This document shows positions 1 to 6,350 of a stretch of 10,758 bases of DNA, one piece after another; the first letter of the stretch is position 1; every line of letters starts with the position of its first letter. The stretch is from Betaproteobacteria bacterium UBA6910 (lineage in GTDB: Bacteria; Pseudomonadota; Gammaproteobacteria; Burkholderiales; UBA6910), in the NCBI GenBank assembly GCA_002451065.1, contig DKBC01000306.1, positions 1-10,758 on the forward strand, given 5' to 3'. The notes under the pieces were generated by a model. The model was not told the origin of the DNA. It worked only from the letters and a program-made list of their open reading frames with translations, and did not search any database. Made by a program: the position numbers and the translations under genes.

Positions 1-1
1 C

Positions 2-127
2 GAGAAGGTGGCGCGGCTGCAGCTCAAGGTGCTCAACGCCCAGCTCTCCGAGCTGACCGACGAGCAGGCGGCGTACATCGGCGTGCCGAAGAACGGGCCG
101 TACAAGCCCGACTGGTACCGCTACTAA
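2..127 (+). CDS. ahcY: Adenosylhomocysteinase, C-terminal end (5'-truncated)
   Basis: Only the last 41 codons and the stop are in the window; the gene enters from the left edge. The visible residues include the run [19 protein letters not shown] and finish PYKPDWYRY, which is the conserved tail of S-adenosylhomocysteine hydrolase. This tail contributes to NAD binding across the subunit interface in the known family. The enzyme is a cytosolic, NAD-dependent tetramer that splits S-adenosylhomocysteine into adenosine and homocysteine and so relieves product inhibition of methyltransferases. metF follows 53 nt downstream on the same strand, which fits a methyl-cycle operon. Any SAH riboswitch would lie upstream of the window and cannot be judged here. 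Confidence 0.93.
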   Translation, partial: EKVARLQLKVLNAQLSELTDEQAAYIGVPKNGPYKPDWYRY

Positions 128-145
128 CCGGCGGAAAAGGTCACG

Positions 146-169
146 GCGGCGCGGCCCGGGCTGCGCCGC
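146..169 (+). promoter_or_regulatory. GC-rich hairpin in the ahcY–metF gap
   Basis: GCGGCGC (146-152) is the exact reverse complement of GCGCCGC (163-169). The bases between them continue the pairing through one G·U wobble and a GCCCGGGC palindrome, so almost the whole 24 nt can fold. No T tract follows, so it is not a standard intrinsic terminator. It ends 11 nt before the metF ATG, where the ribosome binding site would be, and could lower metF translation or stabilise the upstream message. The fold is seen in the sequence; the role is inference. Confidence 0.4.
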
Positions 170-180
170 GCTGACACGCC

Positions 181-1026
181 ATGCAAAGCCAGAGCAAGTT
201 TCCCCGCACGTTCAGCTGCGAGTTCTTTCCGCCCCAGACGGCGGAGGGAGTGGAAAAGCTGCGCGCCACCCGCCGGCAACTGGCCCAGCTCAAGCCCAAG
301 TTTTTCTCCGTGACCTTCGGCGCCGGCGGATCGACCCGGGACCGCACCCTCGCCACCGTGCTCGAGATCAAGGAGGAGGGTCATGCGGTCGCGCCCCACA
401 TTTCCTGCATCAGTTCCACCCAGGAGAGCGTCCGGAGTCTGCTCCAGACATACCTCGATCACGGCATCCGGCACCTGGTTGCCCTGCGCGGCGACCTGCC
501 CTCCGGGATGGCGGCGCCCGGGGAGTTCCGCTATGCCAACGAACTGGTGGCCTTCGTGCGCAAGGAGTTCGGCCCCGCGTTTCACATCGAGGTGGCGTGC
601 TATCCCGAGTACCATCCCCAGGCGCGCTCGGCGGATGACGATCTGCGGAATTTCAAGCGCAAGGTGGAGGCGGGCGCCGATGCCGCCATCACCCAGTATT
701 TCTATAATCCGGACGCCTATTTTCATTTCGTCGACGCCTGCGAGGCCATGGGGCTGAACCTTCCCATCGTCCCCGGCATCATGCCCATCGGCCGCTTCTC
801 CCAGCTGGCTCGCTTCTCGGACAACTGCGGGGCGGAGATCCCGCGCTGGGTCCGCAAGAAACTTGAGGGCTACGGCGACGACACGGCGTCGATCCGGGCC
901 TTTGGGCTGGACGTGGTAACGGAACTCTGCGACCGGCTGCTCAAGGCCGGAGCTCCGGGGCTCCATTTCTACACCCTCAACCAAGCGGGCCTCGTTTCCA
1001 CCATCTGGCAGCGCCTGGGGCTATAG
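181..1026 (+). CDS. metF: 5,10-methylenetetrahydrofolate reductase
   Basis: This 281-residue protein matches bacterial MetF in length and sequence throughout. MetF is a cytosolic FAD-dependent TIM-barrel enzyme that reduces 5,10-methylene-THF to 5-methyl-THF, the methyl donor for methionine synthase. The N-terminal CEFFPP motif holds Glu14, which corresponds to the catalytic glutamate (Glu28 in E. coli). ALRGD at 101-105 holds Asp105, which corresponds to the flavin-tuning Asp120. The segments SVTFGAGGS (43-51), AITQYFYN and PGIMPI are also family blocks. The ATG at 181 has no clear Shine-Dalgarno sequence and sits just behind a stable hairpin, so expression may depend on coupling to ahcY. 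The gene lies between ahcY and a rhodanese-like gene whose start is 7 nt past the metF stop. Its link to ahcY is the usual methionine/SAM recycling logic. Confidence 0.97.
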   Translation: MQSQSKFPRTFSCEFFPPQTAEGVEKLRATRRQLAQLKPKFFSVTFGAGGSTRDRTLATVLEIKEEGHAVAPHISCISSTQESVRSLLQTYLDHGIRHLVALRGDLPSGMAAPGEFRYANELVAFVRKEFGPAFHIEVACYPEYHPQARSADDDLRNFKRKVEAGADAAITQYFYNPDAYFHFVDACEAMGLNLPIVPGIMPIGRFSQLARFSDNCGAEIPRWVRKKLEGYGDDTASIRAFGLDVVTELCDRLLKAGAPGLHFYTLNQAGLVSTIWQRLGL

Positions 1027-1033
1027 GACGGGC

Positions 1034-1603
1034 ATGGCCCTCGAATTGCCGGCTTGGCTTCGTGGAGCGAGCGCCATCGTCGGCGCCATGCTCGCCCTGC
1101 TCCTGTCAGCGGCATGCACGGCGTTCGCCGGGCCCCGCTTCGCCGACGAAGACAGGGACTGGGGCGTGGCCGCGGCACCCTCGCTGCGCCGCGCCGACTA
1201 TCACGCTCCCACGCCACGGGAAATTCCGGGAGCGCGGGTGATGCTCACGACGGAGCTGAAGGCGCTGCTCGACCGGGAATCCGGGGTGGTGCTGGTGGAT
1301 GTGCTGGGAGACCCGCCCCACCCCACGCTCCCGGGAGCGTATTGGCTGCGCCACGCGGGGCTCGCGGAGTTTCCGGGGGACGAATTGCCGCGCCTGGAGG
1401 CAATCCTTGAGAAACTGAGCGGCGGCGACCGCCATCGCCCGCTCGTGTTTTTCTGCCTCAGCTCGGAGTGCTGGTTGTCCTACAACGCCGCGCTGCGGGC
1501 GGTTGCCTTTGGCTTCCGCGACGTAATCTGGTACCGGGGCGGCGTGGCGGCCTGGCGCGAGGCGGGCTACCCGATGGCGATGTCCGAACCATTCAGCTGG
1601 TAA
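1034..1603 (+). CDS. Secreted rhodanese-like protein with CX4CW motif
   Basis: The protein has 189 residues. An N-terminal hydrophobic stretch (about 11-32) reads as a Sec signal; cleavage could follow AFA at 30-32, or Cys28 in LSAAC could be lipidated. The rest resembles the rhodanese-like 'PQQ-dependent catabolism-associated CXXCW motif' family: DYHAPTPREIPGARV (55-69), LVDV (87-90), PLVFFC (136-141), and the loop C141-LSSE-C146-W147 followed by NAALRA and VIWYRGGVAAW (164-174). The loop sits where rhodaneses hold their active-site cysteine, so a periplasmic sulfur-transfer or thiol-redox role is likely, but the substrate is unknown. It starts 7 nt after metF, and its AGGA ribosome site overlaps the metF stop, so translation is probably coupled. 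The PQQ link comes from family naming; no PQQ gene is in the window. Confidence 0.75.
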   Translation: MALELPAWLRGASAIVGAMLALLLSAACTAFAGPRFADEDRDWGVAAAPSLRRADYHAPTPREIPGARVMLTTELKALLDRESGVVLVDVLGDPPHPTLPGAYWLRHAGLAEFPGDELPRLEAILEKLSGGDRHRPLVFFCLSSECWLSYNAALRAVAFGFRDVIWYRGGVAAWREAGYPMAMSEPFSW

Positions 1604-1610
1604 CCCTCCA

Positions 1611-2843
1611 TCAGGCGGAGCTTCCTGCCGCGCGCGCCTCCGGCGGGTTCGCGGCATAAGCGCGATACGCCGCCGATTCCGCGGCGCCGAACTCCACCTT
1701 CACGCCCAGGTCTGCGAGCACCGTCTCCAGGGCGCATAGGCACAGCATCACGTTCTCTCTCCTGCTTGAGTGCCCCATGATGCCGAAGCGCCAGAGCCTG
1801 CTTCCCAGATCGCCGAGTCCCGCTCCGATCTCCAGGCCGTAGTCGGCGAACAACCGCCGGCGCACCTCCTTGGCGTCCACACCGTCGGGAACGAATACCG
1901 ACGTGATTTGCGGCAACTGATGCGCCTCCTTGACCAGAAAGCCGAGCCCCAGGGCCTCTAGCCCCGCTCTCAGCGCCCAGTGGTTGCGCCGGTGCCTGGC
2001 CCAGGAATTCTCAAGGCCCTCCTCGTGCAGCATGAGCAGCGCCTCGTGCAAGGCGTAATAGGTGTTGGCGGGCGGGGTGTGGTGGTAGCTGCGGGTGGCT
2101 CCGCTCCAATAGCCGAGGAGCAGGCCCAGATCCATGAACCAGCTGCGCACTCTCTCCCCGCGCGCCCGCACCCGTTCGATGGCGCGCTCCGAGAACGTGA
2201 CCGGGGCAAGCCCCGGTGGACCGGAAAGGCATTTCTGGGCGGCCGAGTAGCAGGCGTCTATGCCCCACTCGTCCACCTGGAGGGGCGCGCCGCCGAGCGA
2301 GGTCACCGCATCCACGATCGTGAAACAGTCGCGCCGGCGCGCGATGGCAGCCAAGGCCTTGGCGTCAGACACCACTCCGGTCGACGTCTCGGCGTGCACG
2401 AAGGCAATGACTCGCGCGTCCGGATTCCGCTTCAGGGCGTCTTCCACCTTGTGCGGGTCCACGGGTTCGCCCCAACGATCGTCAACCACGACCGGGACTC
2501 CACCGCAGCGTTCGACGATTTCGACCATGCGGCCACCGAAGAAGCCATTGCGGCAGACAATGACCTTGTCACCCGGGCTCACGAGGTTGACCAGGCATAG
2601 TTCCATGCCCACCGATCCGGGTCCCGACAAGGGGAAAGTTGCGTCGTTCTCGGTCTGGAACGCGTAGCGCAGAAGCGGCATCAGTTGGTCCAGGAAGCCG
2701 ATAAACGCCGCGTCAAGGTAGCCGATGGGAGGACGTGCGAGCGCCGCCAGCACCCGGGGATGCATGTCCGACGGGCCCGGCCCCATCAGGGTGCGGACCG
2801 GAGGATGGAAAGCGCTCATCTTCGTGCCAGGCTGGAACTTCAT
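1611..2843 (-). CDS. Class V aminotransferase, alanine/serine–glyoxylate type
   Basis: This 410-residue protein belongs to the PLP-dependent class V (fold type I) aminotransferases of the AGT1/SgaA group. They pass an amino group from alanine or serine to glyoxylate, giving glycine plus pyruvate or hydroxypyruvate. Landmarks are the N-terminal MGPGPSDMHPRVL (20-32), GPGSVGME (74-81), the PLP-ring aspartate Asp178 in IVDAVTSLGG, and the Schiff-base lysine Lys204 in SAAQKCLSGPPG. Near the C-terminus, LWRFGIMGHSS contains the carboxylate-binding arginine region. Sequence alone does not separate alanine from serine as donor. No good ribosome site precedes the ATG at 2843, and Met9 is an alternative start. 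The gene lies 67 nt downstream of ttcA on the same strand, with a TAGAAT box in between, so it may have its own promoter. Its end faces the rhodanese-like gene with only 7 nt between stop codons. Confidence 0.9.
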   Translation of the reverse strand: MKFQPGTKMSAFHPPVRTLMGPGPSDMHPRVLAALARPPIGYLDAAFIGFLDQLMPLLRYAFQTENDATFPLSGPGSVGMELCLVNLVSPGDKVIVCRNGFFGGRMVEIVERCGGVPVVVDDRWGEPVDPHKVEDALKRNPDARVIAFVHAETSTGVVSDAKALAAIARRRDCFTIVDAVTSLGGAPLQVDEWGIDACYSAAQKCLSGPPGLAPVTFSERAIERVRARGERVRSWFMDLGLLLGYWSGATRSYHHTPPANTYYALHEALLMLHEEGLENSWARHRRNHWALRAGLEALGLGFLVKEAHQLPQITSVFVPDGVDAKEVRRRLFADYGLEIGAGLGDLGSRLWRFGIMGHSSRRENVMLCLCALETVLADLGVKVEFGAAESAAYRAYAANPPEARAAGSSA

Positions 2844-2882
2844 GGTCTTTTGGCTTTAGGTTGATTCCCAAGTTCGGACAGC

Positions 2883-2888
2883 ATTCTA
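2883..2888 (-). promoter_or_regulatory. Candidate -10 box upstream of the aminotransferase
   Basis: On the minus strand these bases read TAGAAT, five of six matches to the sigma70 -10 consensus. They lie about 40 nt upstream of the aminotransferase ATG, in the 67-nt gap after ttcA. The region where a -35 box should be reads AGCAAA or GCAAAA, a poor match, so any promoter would need an activator or be weak. Confidence 0.3.
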
Positions 2889-2910
2889 GCAGCGGGCGCC
2901 GCGCCTTTTG

Positions 2911-3807
2911 CTAATCTTCGGCCCTGGCGCTTTCCAGCAAAAAAGGCAGTGCGAGATTTTCCTCGTCGAAGCCGATGTCGCCCTCGGGAAACGGGTCGCC
3001 CAGGGGCTTAAGCCCCGCGAAATCGTAAAGCCGCGGATCCAGCAGGTGGGAGGGCGCGACGTTGCCGAGGGCGTTGAACAGGGTCTCGATGCGCGCCGGA
3101 TGCCGCTTTTCCCACTGACACAGCATTTCCTTGATCTCCTTGCGCTTGAGGTGCTCCTGGGATCCGCACAGATTGCAGGGAATGATGGGGAAGTCCCGCA
3201 GCTTCGCGTATTCGGCCAAGTCCCTCTCCCGGCAGTAGGCCAGGGGCCGGATCACGACATGGCGGCCGTTGTCGGACACCAGTTTGGGGGGCATCGCCTT
3301 GAGCTTGCCGCCGAAGAAGAGGTTGAGAAAAAACGTCTCCAGGATGTCGTCCCGGTGGTGACCGAGGGCAATCCGGGTGGCGCCGAGCTCGAACGCCAAT
3401 CGATAAAGCACGCCCCGGCGCAACCGCGAACAGAGGGAGCACATGGTCTTGCCCTCGGGGATCACCCGTTGCACCACCGAATAGGTGTCCTGCTCCTCGA
3501 TCCTATGCTTGACGCCCCGGGACTCCAGGTACTTCGGCAGCACATCCGCGGGAAAGCCCGGCTGCTTCTGGTCCAGATTCACCGCCACGACGGCGAAGGA
3601 AACCGGCGCTTTCTCCCGCAACGCGAGCAGCAGGTCCAGGAGCGCGTGGCTGTCCTTGCCGCCGGACATGCACACCATGACCCGGTCGCCATCGCCGATC
3701 ATGTTGAAGTCGGCGATGGCCTTCCCCGCCAAGCGGCGCAGGCGCTTGGCGACCTTGTTCGCCTCGTAGCGGGCGCGGCGATCGGGAATCTCCAGGGGCT
3801 GGTTCAT
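2911..3807 (-). CDS. ttcA: tRNA 2-thiocytidine(32) synthetase TtcA
   Basis: This 298-residue protein is a full-length TtcA, the ATP-dependent enzyme that converts cytidine 32 of some tRNAs to 2-thiocytidine using an oxygen-sensitive [4Fe-4S] cluster. The PP-loop SGGKDS is at 48-53. The CxxC pair Cys123/Cys126 (CSLC) and Cys211 in PCNLCGSQ match the three cluster-ligand cysteines known from E. coli Ttc[21 protein letters not shown] (148-167) is a further family block. The ATG at 3807 has no Shine-Dalgarno sequence. Instead, a 40-codon open stretch in frame with the upstream pteridine reductase ends in TGA 3 nt before it, so translation may be coupled from upstream. The gene is probably cotranscribed with the pteridine reductase. 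Confidence 0.96.
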   Translation of the reverse strand: MNQPLEIPDRRARYEANKVAKRLRRLAGKAIADFNMIGDGDRVMVCMSGGKDSHALLDLLLALREKAPVSFAVVAVNLDQKQPGFPADVLPKYLESRGVKHRIEEQDTYSVVQRVIPEGKTMCSLCSRLRRGVLYRLAFELGATRIALGHHRDDILETFFLNLFFGGKLKAMPPKLVSDNGRHVVIRPLAYCRERDLAEYAKLRDFPIIPCNLCGSQEHLKRKEIKEMLCQWEKRHPARIETLFNALGNVAPSHLLDPRLYDFAGLKPLGDPFPEGDIGFDEENLALPFLLESARAED

Positions 3808-3810
3808 GTA

Positions 3811-3933
3811 TCAGTAAACGTTGGCGCGCTCGCGGGCAAAGAAGGGCAACTTGCCGTGGTTCAGATTCGTCAGCTCTGCGTGCGCTGCGCCCTCCTTGTT
3901 CGAAACTTCTTGGCGAGAAATCAACGCCCGAAC
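3811..3933 (-). other. Open in-frame spacer between pteridine reductase and ttcA
   Basis: After the pteridine reductase TGA (3934-3936) the same frame stays open for 40 codons before TGA at 3811-3813, which is 3 nt from the ttcA ATG. The peptide would end LPFFARERANVY. A TTG codon (3924-3922) could start a 37-residue peptide, but it has no clear ribosome site. An AAGGAGGG sequence (3897-3890 on the minus strand) is an excellent Shine-Dalgarno match, yet no ATG, GTG or TTG follows within 15 nt. It could be a coupled leader peptide for ttcA, a readthrough tail of the reductase, the remnant of a lost gene, or plain spacer. I do not recognise the peptide. Confidence 0.25.
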
Positions 3934-4686
3934 TCACAAGGCGACGGTGCGGCCGCCATCGACGTTGACGACCTGGCCAGTGACGTAAGGCGCATCGGCG
4001 ACCAGAAACGCAACGGCCTTGGCGATATCGTCGGGCTCGCCCACCCGCTTGAGGAGCGTGCGCTGGATGATGTGATCCCGCAGGCCTTTGTCGGACCAGG
4101 CGGAGTCCTCCGGCCAGAGGATGGGACCCGGCGCCACCGCGTTGGCCCGCACCCGCGGCGCCAGTTCCCGGGCGAGGGCCCGCGTCGCAGCCACCAGGCC
4201 CGCCTTCGCCGCCGAATACACCAGATGGTCCTTCATCGGGTACACGGCGTGGATGTCCACGATGTTGACGATGCAGCCCTCCCGACGCATGAGCTCCTCG
4301 GCTGCGGCCTGGGACAGGAACACCGGCGCCTTGAGATTGGTGCCCATGAGATCGGCCCAGGCCTCTTCCGTGATCTCGCCCACCGGCGTCGGGAAGAAGC
4401 TGGAGGCGTTGTTGACCAGCACGTCGAGGCGCCCGAATTCGCGCACTGCGGCTTCCACCAACCCGGAGAGCGCCCGGATCTGCAGCAGATCGCAGGCGGC
4501 GATGGCCGCCGAATGTCGTCGTTCGCGGTTGAGCTCCGCCGCCAGGGCCCGGGCCGCGGTGTCGGATTCGCGGTAATGGACCAGCACGGCCGACCCCAAC
4601 CCGTGGAGACGCCGCGCGATCGCGGCGCCGACCCGGCGCGCCCCCCCCGTCACCAGCGCCACCTTGCCTTGGAGCCCCGCATCCAA
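3934..4686 (-). CDS. Pteridine reductase (PTR1/FolM-like SDR)
   Basis: This 250-residue short-chain dehydrogenase carries the pteridine-reductase signature TGGARRVG (13-20), where an arginine replaces the usual glycine of TGxxxGxG. NNAS is at 92-95. The catalytic set Asp144, Tyr157 and Lys161 keeps the 13- and 4-residue spacing of the Leishmania PTR1 triad (Asp181, Tyr194, Lys198). PGP (186-188) and the C-terminal VNVDGG are standard for the fold. It should reduce dihydro-pterins or dihydrofolate with NADPH in the cytosol. The start is TTG at 4686-4684: AGGGAG (4701-4696) lies 9 nt upstream, and the nearby ATG at 4682 is out of frame. A TATAAT box on the same strand (4734-4729) would give a leader of about 36 nt. 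It is divergent from the MidA-type gene, and ttcA follows. No folB-like gene is present between it and ttcA. Confidence 0.9.
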   Translation of the reverse strand: MDAGLQGKVALVTGGARRVGAAIARRLHGLGSAVLVHYRESDTAARALAAELNRERRHSAAIAACDLLQIRALSGLVEAAVREFGRLDVLVNNASSFFPTPVGEITEEAWADLMGTNLKAPVFLSQAAAEELMRREGCIVNIVDIHAVYPMKDHLVYSAAKAGLVAATRALARELAPRVRANAVAPGPILWPEDSAWSDKGLRDHIIQRTLLKRVGEPDDIAKAVAFLVADAPYVTGQVVNVDGGRTVAL

Positions 4687-4695
4687 TCCAATACA

Positions 4696-4701
4696 CTCCC
4701 T
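4696..4701 (-). promoter_or_regulatory. Ribosome binding site deciding a TTG start
   Basis: The minus strand reads AGGGAG here, 9 nt before TTG at 4686. There is no in-frame ATG or GTG between this site and the SDR glycine motif, so the site supports TTG as the pteridine reductase start. Confidence 0.6.
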
Positions 4702-4709
4702 GCAGTCAA

Positions 4710-4724
4710 TTGATTTCGAATCAA
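4710..4724. promoter_or_regulatory. Dyad TTGATT-N3-AATCAA in divergent promoter region
   Basis: TTGATTTCGAATCAA has two perfect 6-bp inverted arms around TCG, and a second palindrome, TTCGAA, lies inside it. It sits between the pteridine reductase and the MidA-type methyltransferase, just downstream of the minus-strand TATAAT box and 15 nt before the methyltransferase ATG. The position, AT-richness and symmetry suit an operator for a dimeric regulator acting on both genes. The arms are short enough that chance is possible. Confidence 0.35.
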
Positions 4725-4728
4725 AAGC

Positions 4729-4734
4729 ATTATA
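4729..4734 (-). promoter_or_regulatory. Perfect TATAAT -10 box for the pteridine reductase operon
   Basis: The minus strand reads TATAAT, a full match to the sigma70 -10 consensus. Transcription from it would begin near 4722, about 36 nt before the TTG start of the pteridine reductase. The -35 position falls in the GC-rich beginning of the MidA-type gene and has no good match. Confidence 0.45.
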
Positions 4735-4739
4735 ACCCC

Positions 4740-5909
4740 ATGCCCTCCCTGCCCGAGCCCGAGCCCGATGCCGAAGGCCTGGCCCACAGCCAGCGCCTGA
4801 GCGCTCTCATTCGGGATGAAATCCGCGCCGCGGGCGGGTGGATCCCCTTCGCTCGCTACATGGAGCTGGCCCTGTACGCGCCCGGCCTCGGCTATTACAG
4901 CGGGGGAGCGCGCAAATTCGGCGCGGCGGGCGACTTCGTCACGGCACCGCAGCTCTCGCCGCTGTTCGGGCGCTGCATCGCACGCCAGTCCGCCCAGGTG
5001 TTAGCTGAAGCCGGAGGCAGCGTGCTCGAACTCGGCGCCGGCTCGGGCAACCTGGCGAGCCAGATGCTCCTGGAACTGGAGCGCTTGGACTCCCTGCCAG
5101 TGCATTATGAAATCCTCGAACTCAGCGCGGACCTCCGAGAACGGCAGGCTTCCCTGTTGCGAGCCACCGCGCCCCATCTGTTTCCACGTCTGCGCTGGCT
5201 CGACCGGCTGCCGGCAAAGCTGAACGGCCTGGTGCTCGCCAACGAAGTGCTCGACGCGCTGCCGGTTAACTTGGTGGCTTGGCGGGAGACCGGCATTTTC
5301 GAATGCGGAGTCGCCGTAGCCGGCGACGGCTTTTCCTGGGAGGAACGGGCGATGCCGTCCGGGCCGCTGCTGGACGAGGCCCGCCGACTCTCGCCGGGGC
5401 CCGATTACGTGAGTGAAATCTGCCTCGCGGTGCCGGCCCTCGTGGCGAGCCTTGCCCGAATCCTGGAGCGGGGAATGCTGCTGTTCGTGGACTATGGATT
5501 CGGGCGCGCGGAGTACTACCACCCACAGCGCGCAGCCGGCACCCTGATGTGCCATTACCGGCATCTGGCTCATGACGATCCCTTCGCCTGGCCGGGACTC
5601 AACGACATCTCGGCTCATGTGGACTTCACCGCGGTCACCGAAGCCGGGCTGAGCCAAGGCGCTCGGCTGCTCGGATTCACCACTCAGGCCCACTTCCTGG
5701 TGAACTGCGGAATCACGGATTTGCTCGCGGGAGCGTCACCCGAGGATGCAGCCCGCTATCTTCCGCTGGCCGCCCAGGCTCAAAAGCTGCTCAGCCCCTC
5801 CGAAATGGGCGAACTGTTCAAGGTCATCGCCCTGGGCAAAGGTCTTGAGGCACCTCTTGTCGGATTCGCGCGGGGTGACCGAAGCCGTGCCCTGTTCGCG
5901 GCAGAATAG
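4740..5909 (+). CDS. MidA/NDUFAF7-family class I SAM-dependent methyltransferase
   Basis: From the ATG at 4740 the protein has 389 residues, normal for this family (Pfam Methyltransf_28). The family hallmark block YYSGGARKFGAAGDFVTAPQ (52-71) precedes the SAM-binding LELGAGSGN (96-104). ANEVLDALPV (167-176) and LFVDYGFG plus TLMCHYRHLAHDDPF later are also typical. The mitochondrial homologue NDUFAF7 dimethylates an arginine of complex I subunit NDUFS2; the bacterial target is not established, though respiratory complex I is a fair guess. A TTG at 4710 would add 10 residues, but those codons overlap the promoter dyad and lack a ribosome site, so I prefer the ATG; it too lacks a strong site. 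The gene is divergent from the pteridine reductase and is followed by a long gene-free stretch. Confidence 0.9.
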   Translation: MPSLPEPEPDAEGLAHSQRLSALIRDEIRAAGGWIPFARYMELALYAPGLGYYSGGARKFGAAGDFVTAPQLSPLFGRCIARQSAQVLAEAGGSVLELGAGSGNLASQMLLELERLDSLPVHYEILELSADLRERQASLLRATAPHLFPRLRWLDRLPAKLNGLVLANEVLDALPVNLVAWRETGIFECGVAVAGDGFSWEERAMPSGPLLDEARRLSPGPDYVSEICLAVPALVASLARILERGMLLFVDYGFGRAEYYHPQRAAGTLMCHYRHLAHDDPFAWPGLNDISAHVDFTAVTEAGLSQGARLLGFTTQAHFLVNCGITDLLAGASPEDAARYLPLAAQAQKLLSPSEMGELFKVIALGKGLEAPLVGFARGDRSRALFAAE

Positions 5910-5967
5910 AAGATCCTGTCCTGGCGTCCGCCATTTTCTGAGCCGGCAGCGCCGGGCCCGTTGCCGC

Positions 5968-5987
5968 GGCCGTCCCAACGGTCGGCC
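5968..5987 (+). terminator. Candidate hairpin after the MidA-type gene
   Basis: GGCCGTCC and GGTCGGCC pair at seven of eight positions (one T-T mismatch) around a CAAC loop, about 60 nt past the methyltransferase stop. No T tract follows, so it would at best stabilise the 3' end or assist factor-dependent termination. Confidence 0.25.
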
Positions 5988-6303
5988 ACTGCACTTGCTC
6001 CCGCGCGCAACCCTGGTCCATGAGCCTCTGGTGGTGCTCAACGATGAGCCCGCCCCATCGGATCCCCCCGGTGAACCTCAATTCGCAATGTTATTCGCGG
6101 AGCGAGCACTTGCTTCGGATGCCGTGATTGGCATATAGGCAAAAAAACCACGTTGTGACCGCGTCTTCGGAGAGCCTGGCAGGAGTTCTTAAGGTCGGTC
6201 TGGCCGTTTTTCATGCCGTCATGCACCAACATCGCTCCGAGGAAGCGGTGGTTACCTGTTTGAAATCATCGGGTAATTTAGGGGTGCCCGGATCTGGTGC
6301 AAT

Positions 6304-6320
6304 GCGGTAAACTTATCCGC
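6304..6320. promoter_or_regulatory. Imperfect dyad upstream of malate synthase
   Basis: GCGGTAAACTTATCCGC has perfect outer arms GCGG/CCGC and inner AA/TT symmetry. It lies 31 nt before the malate synthase ATG, downstream of or within the expected promoter, where a repressor could act. No regulator gene is nearby, and the match to any known operator is unchecked. Confidence 0.2.
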
Positions 6321-6350
6321 TATCCCCCGGCTTCCCACGGAGAACCAGCA

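Larger units (their letters stand above)
5910..6350. other. 441-nt region without a recognisable gene
   Basis: Several short frames are open here on both strands, but none has a ribosome site, a recognisable domain, or GC3 structure like the neighbours. The stretch contains a hairpin at 5968-5987, a small ATGCC/GGCAT inverted repeat at 6119-6134 followed by a run of seven A, and an operator-like dyad at 6304-6320. The last 100 nt must hold the malate synthase promoter. I see no tRNA, riboswitch or decayed gene that I can name. Confidence 0.5.

Noticed and set aside
124..984. A 286-codon minus-strand frame opposite metF
   Set aside because: It is a mirror of metF codon structure with no recognisable protein features.
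1600..1625. CTCC/GGAG hairpin at the convergent end of the rhodanese-like gene and aminotransferase
   Set aside because: It has only a 4-bp stem and no T tract, so it is too weak to call a terminator.
2908..4713. A 601-codon open frame on the plus strand across ttcA and the pteridine reductase
   Set aside because: It is antisense to two genes with intact catalytic motifs and has no recognisable domain or ribosome site. Long antisense frames are expected in GC-rich coding DNA.
4731..4736. TATAAC as a plus-strand -10 box for the MidA-type gene
   Set aside because: Transcription would start inside or past the ATG at 4740, and the spacing to TTGATT is only 15 nt. The minus-strand reading TATAAT fits better.
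6119..6146. ATGCC/GGCAT inverted repeat followed by seven A, as a terminator
   Set aside because: The tract is A on the plus strand; on the minus strand the T run precedes the stem. The order is wrong on both strands.
6297..6350. N-terminal extension of malate synthase
   Set aside because: The ATG at 6351 has GGAG at 8-nt spacing and gives the usual family length; the extension has neither.
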